DNA of 64,000 nt from Lampropedia aestuarii (GTDB lineage Bacteria; Pseudomonadota; Gammaproteobacteria; Burkholderiales; Burkholderiaceae_C): assembly GCF_004803635.1 (NCBI RefSeq), contig NZ_SSWX01000005.1, positions 112,348-176,347 on the forward strand, given 5' to 3'. Shown here piece by piece: positions 26,539 to 34,991 of this stretch. Position 1 is the stretch's first letter. Every line of letters starts with the position of its first letter. The notes under the pieces are model-generated. The model was not told the DNA's origin and searched no databases. It saw nothing but the letters and a program-made list of their open reading frames with translations. Made by a program: the position numbers and the translations under genes.

Positions 26539-26691
26539 TAGGGTGGCGCAGTTTGGCTGCCCACGCCAGCTGTCGTCGAGACATACAGGGTTGCGACAAC
26601 GTCCTAATTACATGCCCGGTATTTATGATTCCTTGGCAACGCAGCTTGTCGCCATGTCCGCTGGCGTGGGCAGCCAAGCTGCGCCACCCTA
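26539..26691. repeat. 153-bp palindromic element, copy 1
   Basis: Outer arms of 32 bp (26539-26570 and 26660-26691) pair at 31 of 32 positions, the odd one being a G-T wobble. The 89-bp centre contains GTTGCGACAAC. Copy 2 is at 31395-31547 in the same orientation with an 89-bp centre. No transposase inside, so it resembles a MITE or a large structured repeat. Its right end supplies the stop codon of the sensor kinase. Confidence 0.9.
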
Positions 26692-28101
26692 CGAAACTGC
26701 AGCCTTTGGCAGCGGCAAATGTACCGTCACCAGCAAGCCCCCCCAATCACTTTGGCCCAGTCGAATCTGGCCACCGTGGCGCTCCACAGTCTGCTTCACA
26801 ATGGCCAGCCCAATGCCACTGCCCACCTCGGCCCCAGCATCGGCTGCGCCGTGCACTTGGTTGATACGGTAAAAACGGTCAAACACCCGCGTGTATTCGG
26901 CCTTTGCAATACCAGGACCACTGTCTTGCACTGTCAGCTCAACATGGTCTGCGTGCAAGCAGATTTGCAAGCCCACCTGGCCATGCGCAGGCGTATAGCG
27001 AAGGGCGTTGTCCGTCAGATTGGAGACCACCATGCCAAGGGCTGTGGCATCGCCCTGCAGCACCGGTCGCAAGGCATCGGAAACTCCGCTGGCTGCAATC
27101 ACCTGCAAGTCCAAGGCAATTGATTTGTGTTGTGCAACTGCGCGGTAGCGCTCCAGCACGTCTTCGCACAAGGTCTGCAAGTCGACGTTGAGCTGTGGCA
27201 CGCTGTGCGGCTCAATGCGCGACAAGTCCAGCAATTGCAGTACCAAACGTTCAATGCGTGCAATGCCCTGGGCCAGTTCTTGCTCGGCCTGGTGGCGCCG
27301 CTCTGCGCCTTGCGCGCGCTGCAGCAATTGCAGCTGCAGGCGCAGTGCGGTCACCGGTGTTCTCAATTCGTGCGCGGCATCGGCAATAAAGCGCTGCTGC
27401 GCGTGCAGCGCTTGTTGCAAGCGGTCCATGAGTTGGTTCAGGGCTTCAATGATGGTGCGAATTTCTTGCGGGTAGTTGGCCACTGTCAAGGGCGCGAGTG
27501 AGTCGGCACTGCGCGTGCCAATCGCATCGGCCACATGCTGCAAGGGTTTCAAACCGCGGCGCAGCGCCCAGTGCAATAAGCCGCCTAGCAGCGCCAGCAT
27601 GATGGCCAGCACCACAATCAGTTTGAGTGCCAACGCTTGCACAGTCAGCTGGCGCAGGTGGCTGTTTTGGCCCGCTACGGCAATGCCATCGGGGGTGATG
27701 ACGGTATAGACCCACCAGCGCTGCTTGCCCAGTTGAATATGGCGCAAGCCGCTGTCCTCGCCAGGCGGCAGCAGCACGTCGGGGGTTGAGCTGGCCCGCA
27801 AATTGTGCTGGGTATCGAAAATTTGCGTGACGAAGTTATTGCCATCGTCTTCTTCAATAAAACGCGGCAGGTTGTGCGGAATATGCACAGTGGCGCAGCC
27901 TGTCACCGGCATGCTCAACGTGGCTGCCAGCGCGATCTGCTTGAGGTTCTCGTTGGAGATTTCATTGATTTCTTCGAGCTGAAAAAAATACGCAGCGACC
28001 AGCAGGCAGATACCGCCAATGCTGGCGGCGCCGCCGATCCAGCGCAGCAGCTGTCGGTAGACCGAAAGGGGGCCCGCTTGTGGTGGTGGTTCAGTGTCCA
28101 A
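26689..28101 (-). CDS. Sensor histidine kinase, PmrB/QseC-like
   Basis: 470 residues. Two membrane helices (about 22-42 and 158-178) bracket a ~115-residue periplasmic domain with acidic patches (EEINE, IEEDDG) of the kind that bind cations in PmrB-like sensors. HAMP, then the H-box HELRTPVTA with His244, N-box NLTDNALRYTP, DSGPGI and GSGIGLAIV. It phosphorylates the response regulator whose gene overlaps its start by 11 bp. The stop codon lies in the outer arm of the palindromic repeat. Confidence 0.93.
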   Translation of the reverse strand: MDTEPPPQAGPLSVYRQLLRWIGGAASIGGICLLVAAYFFQLEEINEISNENLKQIALAATLSMPVTGCATVHIPHNLPRFIEEDDGNNFVTQIFDTQHNLRASSTPDVLLPPGEDSGLRHIQLGKQRWWVYTVITPDGIAVAGQNSHLRQLTVQALALKLIVVLAIMLALLGGLLHWALRRGLKPLQHVADAIGTRSADSLAPLTVANYPQEIRTIIEALNQLMDRLQQALHAQQRFIADAAHELRTPVTALRLQLQLLQRAQGAERRHQAEQELAQGIARIERLVLQLLDLSRIEPHSVPQLNVDLQTLCEDVLERYRAVAQHKSIALDLQVIAASGVSDALRPVLQGDATALGMVVSNLTDNALRYTPAHGQVGLQICLHADHVELTVQDSGPGIAKAEYTRVFDRFYRINQVHGAADAGAEVGSGIGLAIVKQTVERHGGQIRLGQSDWGGLLVTVHLPLPKAAVS

Positions 28102-28783
28102 GATGCTCGCCTACAGGGGGTTGCTGCACAGGCTCTAGCCGATAGCCCAAACCGCGCTGGTTGCTGATGCGCTCATTGCCGATTTTGCGCCGCAGCCGGT
28201 AGAGAAATACCTCGACCACATTGCTGTCCACATCGCTGTCCCAGTCGTAGAGCGCATCTTGCAGTTGCTGCTTGGTCATGCTCTGGTGCTGGTGCTGCAT
28301 CAGCACTTCCAATAACGCATATTCCTTGGCCGACAAATTCAGCGGCTGCCCAGCCAGGCTGGCAGTTTTGCTGCTGGGGGTCAGCACCAGGTCGCCACAA
28401 CTCCAGCTGGGGTTGGGCTGCTGGGCTTGGCGGCGCTGTACGGCGCGAATGCGGGCGAGTAGCTCGTCCAAATCAAAGGGTTTGAGAATGTAGTCATCGG
28501 CCCCGGCATCGAGCCCGGTTATGCGCTGGGTGACGCTGTCGCGCGCTGTCACAATCAGCACGGGTGTTTGCTCGCCACGGCGGCGCATGCTGCGCAAAAT
28601 ATCCAGTCCATCGCCCGAAGGCAGGCCCAAGTCCAATAACACCAGGTCGTAAATCGGCTCAGTGAGGGCAATGCTGGCGCTGGGCGTATCGCGCACCCAG
28701 TCAGTCGCATGGCCCTCATCGCCCAGCGCTAGACGCACGGCCCGGCCAATCATTGCATCGTCTTCTACCAACAAAATCCGCAT
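28091..28783 (-). CDS. OmpR-family response regulator, PmrA/QseB-like
   Basis: 230 residues. Receiver domain with EDD near 7-9, phosphorylated Asp51 in LVLLDLGLP, and Lys of LKPF; winged HTH C-terminal domain ending YRLEPVQQ after GLG. It begins 20 bp after the PAP2 gene and overlaps the kinase gene. With eptA and PAP2 in one strand run, it most likely controls lipid-A modification through the TTAA repeats at 31334-31361 (inference). Confidence 0.94.
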   Translation of the reverse strand: MRILLVEDDAMIGRAVRLALGDEGHATDWVRDTPSASIALTEPIYDLVLLDLGLPSGDGLDILRSMRRRGEQTPVLIVTARDSVTQRITGLDAGADDYILKPFDLDELLARIRAVQRRQAQQPNPSWSCGDLVLTPSSKTASLAGQPLNLSAKEYALLEVLMQHQHQSMTKQQLQDALYDWDSDVDSNVVEVFLYRLRRKIGNERISNQRGLGYRLEPVQQPPVGEHLGH

Positions 28784-28803
28784 CGCATGCTTTCGTAAGA
28801 GGC

Positions 28804-29508
28804 TTAATTGGCATTAACGGCTTGGCCAGACGGCTGGCGATGAGGCCGCAAACGCTGGCCTATGCAATGCCAGCTCAATGCGCTGACCAAGGAGCAAAGC
28901 CACAGAGTCCACACAGTGTGACTCATGAAGTGGGCGCCGCGCCATTGTTGCACCAGCCCGAGTACAAGGCCAGCCACTACGATGCATGCACCCACCCAGG
29001 CCGCGCTACGTGGGTTTGGGCTGCGTGCATGCATGACCCACACCAACGGCAAAAATGCCAGGGCGGAAGAGGCATGACCGGCGGGAAAGCAACGCCCAGA
29101 GCCCCCATCGGCAATGCCCCATTGCCAGTGCGAGACATAATTGGCGACCCCGCCAAACAGGCTCAAGTCCCACGGGCAACTGGTTTGGCTGAACTGTTTG
29201 ATGGTACTAATCGTCAGCGTGCACGCCAACATCGTCAACACCAGCCAAACACGCTCTGCGCGGTTCATGGCGCGCAGCGGTCCCCATGGCCAGACAATGC
29301 CCAGCACAAAAGCCAAGGCCAGCGCCACGCAGGCCTTCTTGGCCCAGTCATGCAGTACTACGCTGAGCCAGAAACTGTCCTTGAGTGCAAAGCCCTCGGG
29401 GCCGCCCATCGCTTGCGCCAGGCGCAGATCCCAGCCGCTGGCATCCCAGGCCAAGATAGCCCCTAAGCCCAGCAATAGCACGAGCGGTAGGCGTAGGCGA
29501 TGTGTCAT
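28804..29508 (-). CDS. PAP2 family membrane phosphatase
   Basis: 234 residues, six predicted membrane helices. The three PAP2 signature parts are present: KQFSQTSCPWDL, GRCFPAGHASSAL and WRGAHFMSHTVW, with the two catalytic histidines. Family members dephosphorylate lipid phosphates such as undecaprenyl pyrophosphate or lipid A 1-phosphate at the periplasmic face. AAGGA precedes the ATG at 29508, which overlaps the eptA stop (ATGA). Next to eptA a lipid-A or recycling role is likely; the substrate is unproven. Confidence 0.9.
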   Translation of the reverse strand: MTHRLRLPLVLLLGLGAILAWDASGWDLRLAQAMGGPEGFALKDSFWLSVVLHDWAKKACVALALAFVLGIVWPWGPLRAMNRAERVWLVLTMLACTLTISTIKQFSQTSCPWDLSLFGGVANYVSHWQWGIADGGSGRCFPAGHASSALAFLPLVWVMHARSPNPRSAAWVGACIVVAGLVLGLVQQWRGAHFMSHTVWTLWLCSLVSALSWHCIGQRLRPHRQPSGQAVNAN

Positions 29509-31265
29509 GCAAGGTCCTTGCTGGTGGCAGGTGGTTGAGTGTGTGTTTGGGCCTGCGCTTGGCTGACGCAACTGCTGAACACATCCAGGTCCTGTTTATA
29601 CACCTTGGTTTGAATGGATAAAAGTCCGAGCAGTGTGGGGCTGAGGTTGTCGTGGCTGCGCGGCAACTGGGCCTGTTCGCGCAAACAGTGGGTGTTGAGC
29701 GGCTGGCGTGCCAGCCACGCGGGTGAGAGCCAGGCGACCATGGGCACATGGGTTTGGGCGCTGGGGGCCAGCGCATAAGGCATGCCATGCAAATACAGGC
29801 CGGCTTCGCCCAGCGATTCGCCGTGGTCAGACAGATACAACATGGCGGTGTCGTATTGCGCAGACTGCGCTTGCAGCCATTGCATCGTCAGGCCCAGGAA
29901 ATGGCTGGTGTAGCGGATCGAGTTGTCGTAGGCATTGATGATTGCCTCTTGCGTGCAGTCGCCAAAATTGGCGGTGCGGCATTCAGGCGTAAACCCTTTC
30001 ATCGCCGCTGGACTGCGGCGGTAGTATTCCGGGCCGTGGCTGCCCATTTGGTGCATCACCACCACTACGCCAGGGGATTTGCCAGGCTGGCTGGCACCGC
30101 TGCTCAGCAGGCGGGCGACGCGGGCATCCAGGCCACTGAGCATGGCCTCATCCAAGCATTCTTGGTCTGCGCACAGTGCAGGCGTCAAGGCGGCGCTGGT
30201 CGTCTCGCTCACCACGCGGTCGCACACGCCTTTGCAGCCGGCTTGGTTGTCCAGCCACAGCACGCGGTAGCCTGCGCGCTGCACCACATCGAGCACGTTT
30301 TCATTGTGCTGCTTGCTGGCGGTATGCCCATCTTTACCAAGTACAGAAAACATGCATGGCAGCGACACGGCGGTGCTGGTGCCGCAGGATGTCACGTGCG
30401 GGAAATTGATGACATCGGCAGCTAGCAACTCAGGCGTGGTGTTGCGTGCATAGCCATTGGTGCTGAAGTGGTCGGCGCGGGCCGTTTCACCGACGACCAG
30501 CACCAGCAGCCGTGGTTTGGTGGTGGCCGCTGGCGTAGCCAAGGCCACATGGGCATCCAAACCTTGTGGGACCAACGGGCCTGCGGCTTTGGCAGGACGC
30601 AGGCTGGCTATGGCGCCATACACGGCATTGCTGGGTGTGATGCGGTAGCGCAAGCTCTTGTCATTGCGCATGATGGCCGCTGCTTCCTTGTAGAGCGGCA
30701 GCAGGCACAGCACGGCCAACACCGTGGCCATAGCCACCGTCAGCACATTGTGCAGCGCTTGTTTGGACCAGCGCAGATAGCGCACTTGCGCACGCCAAAT
30801 CCACACCATCGGCAGCACGCTCAGAGCCAATACCTGCAACACCAGCTTGAAGCTGATCAGGCCTTTGACTTCCATCGCATCGGTTTGCCACACATTGACC
30901 AGCATGCCGGTGTCAATCACCACGCCATACTGCTGCATCATGCTGGCCGCGACAGCCGCAATCACAACCACTGCCGTGGCCACGGGCTTGAGCAATCCGC
31001 GCCAGGCAAACAAAGACAGCAGGGCCCATTGCAAACCAGTCACAGCGGCACCGGCCAGCAATACAACAGCCAGCTTATCGGCTGCATCGCCAGCAATTTG
31101 TGGCCACAAAGCGCTCCAGAAACTGCTATTGCACAGCAAGCTGAACCAGATGGACACGGCCAGCATCATGGTCACTGCCGAAGGCTGGGACAACAGCGCA
31201 TGCAGGCGCTGTTTCAGCGCAAAGCCGCTGGGCGAAAAAGCGGGAGATGTGAGGGTAGAAGCCAT
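29505..31265 (-). CDS. eptA: Phosphoethanolamine transferase (EptA/MCR-like sulfatase fold)
   Basis: 586 residues from the ATG at 31265; ATG 31292 and GTG 31316 are in frame, and none has a good ribosome site. Five N-terminal membrane helices, then a periplasmic sulfatase-fold domain: VVGETARADHF (metal Glu), SCGTSTAVSLPCMF (acceptor Thr) and YLSDHGESLGE (metal Asp/His), with several Cys pairs for disulfides. It transfers phosphoethanolamine to lipid A and lowers polymyxin binding in known members. First gene of a four-gene run with PAP2 and a two-component system. Confidence 0.93.
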   Translation of the reverse strand: MASTLTSPAFSPSGFALKQRLHALLSQPSAVTMMLAVSIWFSLLCNSSFWSALWPQIAGDAADKLAVVLLAGAAVTGLQWALLSLFAWRGLLKPVATAVVVIAAVAASMMQQYGVVIDTGMLVNVWQTDAMEVKGLISFKLVLQVLALSVLPMVWIWRAQVRYLRWSKQALHNVLTVAMATVLAVLCLLPLYKEAAAIMRNDKSLRYRITPSNAVYGAIASLRPAKAAGPLVPQGLDAHVALATPAATTKPRLLVLVVGETARADHFSTNGYARNTTPELLAADVINFPHVTSCGTSTAVSLPCMFSVLGKDGHTASKQHNENVLDVVQRAGYRVLWLDNQAGCKGVCDRVVSETTSAALTPALCADQECLDEAMLSGLDARVARLLSSGASQPGKSPGVVVVMHQMGSHGPEYYRRSPAAMKGFTPECRTANFGDCTQEAIINAYDNSIRYTSHFLGLTMQWLQAQSAQYDTAMLYLSDHGESLGEAGLYLHGMPYALAPSAQTHVPMVAWLSPAWLARQPLNTHCLREQAQLPRSHDNLSPTLLGLLSIQTKVYKQDLDVFSSCVSQAQAQTHTQPPATSKDLA

Positions 31266-31333
31266 GGTGTTCAGCGCGCCATCAAAGGCCATGCAAAGGT
31301 GGTGACAAGGCTTCACACGATAGACAGGGCTGA

Positions 31334-31361
31334 CTGAACGCTGGCTTAACGCCGGTTTAAG
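31334..31361 (-). promoter_or_regulatory. PmrA-box-like triple half-site upstream of eptA
   Basis: On the minus strand CTTAAA-CCGGC-GTTAAG-CCAGC-GTTCAG: half-sites on an 11-bp step, 69 bp before the eptA ATG. The known PmrA box is YTTAAK-N5-YTTAAK; the first two half-sites fit its core and spacing. It lies between eptA and palindromic repeat copy 2. Confidence 0.65.
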
Positions 31362-31394
31362 CGGCAGTGCTGCGCATGCACAGGCGTTGTGCCC

Positions 31395-31547
31395 TAGGGT
31401 GGCGCAGCTGTGCTGCCCACGCCAGCTGCAGTTGAAAAATACAGCGTTGCGACAACTGACTCATCACATGACCGGCTTTCACGATCCCTTGGCAACGCTG
31501 CTGGTGGCCATGTCCGCTGGCGTGGGCAGCACAGCTGCGCCACCCAA
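31395..31547. repeat. 153-bp palindromic element, copy 2
   Basis: Perfect 30-bp inverted arms (31397-31426 and 31516-31545), 89-bp centre similar to copy 1 (shared GTTGCGACAAC, CTTGGCAACG and GCCATGTCC). Inside, CAGCGTTGC pairs with GCAACGCTG. The arm positions that differ from copy 1 change on both sides, preserving pairing. Confidence 0.9.
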
Positions 31548-31622
31548 CCAGCTGCATGTTGCATGTCACAAAAAACGCTATGCTGGCGGCCCACCAAAAC
31601 AGCTTTCTTGAGTGAAGACCCC

Positions 31623-32207
31623 GTGAGCCCACAACACCCCCACAGCCAGCCGATTCCCCCGGACTGCAACGTCATCCAATTGCATTTGCACCGCCTTGAG
31701 ATGCTGTTTGATCCGATGGATCCTTCTCCCTGGCTCAGCAAAGACTTGCAGCCACGCATCCTGGAGCGCATTGTGGAGGGCGCCAGAGACTATCCGCTGA
31801 ATGCGCCACTGGCCTTGGTCATTTATGCCGACCAGATGGACGAACAGCTGCAAGATACACACAGCGTGTGTGACGCGCTGCGCACGAATTTTGCACAACT
31901 GTCCATGCAGGCGCGCCACCGTTTGCGGCTGCACCTGCGCCGAGGCCTGATCAGCTTGATGATTGGTCTGACAGTGCTGGCCTGCGCCCTGATCGGCTCC
32001 AAATTGCTGGGCGAGGGCACGATCGCATCTACGCTGCGTGAAAGCCTGGACATCGGCGGCTGGGTTGCGCTGTGGCGGCCGATGGAGATGTTTCTCTACG
32101 ACTGGTGGCCGATACAGGGGGACAGAATGCGGTATCGGAAGCTGAGTCGGATGCCGATTCAGATTCATGTGCAGCAAGAGGCGCCAGTGCGCCAAGGCCA
32201 AGCGTAA
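31623..32207 (+). CDS. Uncharacterised membrane protein with DPSP motif
   Basis: 194 residues from a GTG at 31623. The N-terminal part has FDPMDPSPWLSKDLQPRI, a pattern seen in a widespread uncharacterised proteobacterial family (LF-x-S-x-DPSPF-x-x-xDL). A membrane segment follows (about 113-135), then WVALWRPMEMFLYDWWP. Topology and function are unknown. It starts 76 bp after palindromic repeat copy 2 and runs opposite to eptA. It is convergent with the ABC exporter operon. Confidence 0.8.
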   Translation: MSPQHPHSQPIPPDCNVIQLHLHRLEMLFDPMDPSPWLSKDLQPRILERIVEGARDYPLNAPLALVIYADQMDEQLQDTHSVCDALRTNFAQLSMQARHRLRLHLRRGLISLMIGLTVLACALIGSKLLGEGTIASTLRESLDIGGWVALWRPMEMFLYDWWPIQGDRMRYRKLSRMPIQIHVQQEAPVRQGQA

Positions 32208-32299
32208 TGGGCTTGCCCGCGGCCAGGCCGTAAAGCGCAGGCCCGGGCTTATGTGCAGCAAGTAGGCGGTAGCCAGCCCAACCCAACCCAACAAAAGGC

Positions 32300-33205
32300 T
32301 TAGACCGGCGTGCTTTGCAGAATCTGAAAAAACACACTCTCCAAAGAAACTGCGGGTTTGACTGACAGCAAATGGCTGCCATTGGCATGCAACTGGCTGA
32401 TGAAGGCGGGCAGCTCTGCCTCGGGCAACTCGATTTCGAACTCCCCGTTGCGAATGGTGCCAACAGCCCGCTGGTCGGTGGCATTGCCCTGGTAACGCAC
32501 CAGATAGCGCCCAGCACGTTCCTTGGCCAGCTCTTGGGGAGATCGCACGGTCAGCAACTGGCCCTGGTGGATAAAGCCAAACCGGTCGGCAATGCGTTCC
32601 ACATCGTGCAGCACATGGGAGGTAAAGAAAATCGCTCCGCCAGCGCGTTTGTATTCGGCCAGAATATCGACCACGTCTTTGCGGCCTACCGGGTCCAAGC
32701 CTGACAAAGGCTCATCCAGAATCAAGAGCCGGGGCTGCACCACCAGTGCGTGGGCAAGGGCCACGCGCTGCACATTGCCTTTGGAGAGTTCACGGATACG
32801 GCGCTTGGCATTGCCCGCGACAGAAAAACGCTCCAGCCATTGCATGCACCAGGCATTGGCATCGGTGCGTCGAATGCCATACATATCCAGCGCCATGCGC
32901 AAGATCTCCAGCGGCGTGAACTGCTCGTACAAAGCAGGCGACTCTGGCACATAGGCCACGCCCTTGCGGGCATGTGCATGGTGGGCATCCACCCCGTAAA
33001 TACGCACTTGACCGTCATAGTCATTGATGATGTCCAGCATCACCTTGATGGTGGTGGACTTGCCTGCGCCGTTGGGGCCGACAAAACCAAACACCTCACC
33101 GTCTTCCACGGTCAGGCTCACATTGCGCATCGCCTCTACGGTTTTGTGGCGGGACTTGAATTGCTTGCTGACATTGTCAAATGCCAGTGCATATTGTTTT
33201 TTCAT
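32300..33205 (-). CDS. ABC transporter ATP-binding protein
   Basis: 301 residues. Walker A GPNGAGKST at 43-51, LSKGNVQRV signature, Walker B LLILDEPLSGLDP, H-loop TSHVLHD. The C-terminal ~80 residues are the extension common in ABC-2 type exporters. It pairs with the permease at 34079-34888; a TPR-like protein gene lies between them. Third gene of a minus-strand run. Confidence 0.93.
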   Translation of the reverse strand: MKKQYALAFDNVSKQFKSRHKTVEAMRNVSLTVEDGEVFGFVGPNGAGKSTTIKVMLDIINDYDGQVRIYGVDAHHAHARKGVAYVPESPALYEQFTPLEILRMALDMYGIRRTDANAWCMQWLERFSVAGNAKRRIRELSKGNVQRVALAHALVVQPRLLILDEPLSGLDPVGRKDVVDILAEYKRAGGAIFFTSHVLHDVERIADRFGFIHQGQLLTVRSPQELAKERAGRYLVRYQGNATDQRAVGTIRNGEFEIELPEAELPAFISQLHANGSHLLSVKPAVSLESVFFQILQSTPV

Positions 33206-33226
33206 ATTTTCCCCAATCTGGCAGTC

Positions 33227-34057
33227 TTAATCCGTAGAGCGCAATCGGAAGTGGCCATCTTCAAATTCATAGCCCAAACGCATTGGGTCGGATGGAAATG
33301 CTTGCAAAACGCCTGAAGACAATAATTCATCTGGGGCCTGTAAAGGGCGCCCAGTTTTCTGCTCAAACTCGGCCTGGGCCTGCTCCAGCAACTGCAATCC
33401 TTCCATGCGTTGCACCCGCTTTTCCAGCATCGCCTTCAAGCGTTGATCATGGGTGGACTCCATCTCATGGCGCAAAAATGCCAGCGAAGCGGCCGTGCTT
33501 TGGTAACTTCCCGCTTCCATCATCACGCCAATCCGGTGCAATGAGGATGCCTGATCCTCGCTGCTCGCCCTTGTAGCAGCCAACTCCAAGGATGCGCGCG
33601 CCTTGGCTGGATCATGCAAAAAAGAGTTTTGTGCAAGACCGAGAAAAAATGGCGGCGAATAGTCCCATGAGCGGCAATGTGTCGCTCTGCGCAGAATGTC
33701 TATGCCATGCTCGGGTGCACCACCCCAAGTCAGAATAGCATTGGCCACATAGTAGTTGTCTTCATGACACGGATTAAGCTGAGAGGCAGTATCGAACGAG
33801 CGTAATCTGAACTCACGCTCTGCTGGTAGATTGGCCTCGGTTCCGGAAGACATGGCCCGGAAGTTTTCGATGTTGGCAGCCAGATAACGGTCACCAGCGG
33901 CCAGGAAAACCTGTACTGGCGCAGGCAAAACCACCCTGTCTTCGCCAAGCACCTCCAGTCTTGGTTTGCCTGGTGGAGACCACCAAACCAAAGCGATAAA
34001 GGCTGCCACTAGCACCAAGGCGGTTAGCAACGGCAAGATATTCGAGCGTTTGGACAT
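33227..34057 (-). CDS. Membrane-anchored TPR-like protein within the ABC exporter operon
   Basis: 276 residues from the ATG at 34057; an ATG at 34069 is also possible. One N-terminal membrane helix (about 8-26, then WWSPPGKP), the rest extracytoplasmic and helical, with degenerate tetratricopeptide-like pairs (NYYVANAILTWG, FFLGLAQNSF, SLHRIGVMME). The C-terminus has QKTGRPLQAPDELL and DPMRLGYEF. Function unknown. It sits between permease and ATPase genes with 21-bp gaps, so it is probably part of the same transporter or its cargo handling. Confidence 0.8.
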   Translation of the reverse strand: MSKRSNILPLLTALVLVAAFIALVWWSPPGKPRLEVLGEDRVVLPAPVQVFLAAGDRYLAANIENFRAMSSGTEANLPAEREFRLRSFDTASQLNPCHEDNYYVANAILTWGGAPEHGIDILRRATHCRSWDYSPPFFLGLAQNSFLHDPAKARASLELAATRASSEDQASSLHRIGVMMEAGSYQSTAASLAFLRHEMESTHDQRLKAMLEKRVQRMEGLQLLEQAQAEFEQKTGRPLQAPDELLSSGVLQAFPSDPMRLGYEFEDGHFRLRSTD

Positions 34058-34078
34058 ACCGGAATCCATTCTGCTGGT

Positions 34079-34888
34079 TCAGGCAAAACGACGCCGCATT
34101 AGCAGCCACACTGCCAGTGCCAGCACAGCCGAACCATAAACTAGCGCTGTCAAGACCTGCCGAGGCCACTCAGCCGCAAGCAGCTCCCAATGGCCATACA
34201 GTGCGATTTGGCGAATATCCAGTACTGCAAGATCAGGAATTAAATACCCCAATACCCCTAACGATGCATGGTAAGACTGGGCATCTGCCACCAGCCATGA
34301 CTCCTGCTGCAGCAAAGCCATGATGGAAGAAAATGAGCGCGCCAGCAACATGAAGCCCAATGTGCCCACCAAGACAAAACTCGGCGTTGCCACAACCACG
34401 GCCAATAATGTGCCGACGGCCATGACTACAAACAAATCCACCAGCGTGAATGCCAGTGTCAACCAGTAGGGCCCACCCAATGCGACAGGGGTGGCCTGTT
34501 CATAAGCATGTGCTTGCCATCCGACAAACGCTGCCAGCAGCAAAGCAGCTAGACAAAGCAACAGCAGCAGCAGCAAGGCCACAGCCAAGGCACGTCCCAG
34601 CAAAAACATGGTGCGGGTGCGTGGGTACGTCAAAGACAGCAGGAAAAACCGCCTATCAAACTCTTTAGCCAGCAAGTCCTGTAGTAGCAACAAACCAATC
34701 AGCGGCAAACCCAGCCTGATGATGGACAGTCCCACATCCAAAGCCACAGTGGCAGGTTGGCGCCCACTGAACTCTGCAGAAAGCCAGGCAGCACCCAGCA
34801 TACAGACCAATAACCACCCCGCCATCACAAGAAATTGATGCCGAATGGCCAGACGCAAACCAATTTTAAGATCAGGCAGAATAGACAA
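34079..34888 (-). CDS. ABC-2 type transporter permease
   Basis: 269 residues from a TTG at 34888; no ATG fits, and the previous codon in frame is a stop three codons upstream. Six or more membrane helices, including a long LLLLLLLC segment. It belongs to the exporter with the ATPase at 32300-33205. The start lies 26 bp downstream of the terminator at 34914, so read-through from the pilin genes is possible. Confidence 0.88.
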   Translation of the reverse strand: MSILPDLKIGLRLAIRHQFLVMAGWLLVCMLGAAWLSAEFSGRQPATVALDVGLSIIRLGLPLIGLLLLQDLLAKEFDRRFFLLSLTYPRTRTMFLLGRALAVALLLLLLLCLAALLLAAFVGWQAHAYEQATPVALGGPYWLTLAFTLVDLFVVMAVGTLLAVVVATPSFVLVGTLGFMLLARSFSSIMALLQQESWLVADAQSYHASLGVLGYLIPDLAVLDIRQIALYGHWELLAAEWPRQVLTALVYGSAVLALAVWLLMRRRFA

Positions 34889-34913
34889 TGGCTTTCACCG
34901 ATATTCGTGATGA

Positions 34914-34960
34914 AATAAAAAAGTAACCCCTGCTGACAGAGAAAACTGTGAGCAGGGGCT
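34914..34960 (-). terminator. Strong intrinsic terminator after the pilin-partner gene
   Basis: On the minus strand AGCCCCTGCT-C-ACAG, loop, CTGT-C-AGCAGGGGTT followed by ACTTTTTTAT: about 14 base pairs, 32 bp after the secreted protein stop. A pilin transcript would largely stop here, before the ABC exporter genes. Confidence 0.88.
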
Positions 34961-34991
34961 AAACAGGTTTGAAAATTAAACCAGTGTAACT

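Noticed and set aside
26539-26691. Palindromic element as an insertion sequence
   Set aside because: Only 153 bp and no transposase frame; at most a non-autonomous element.
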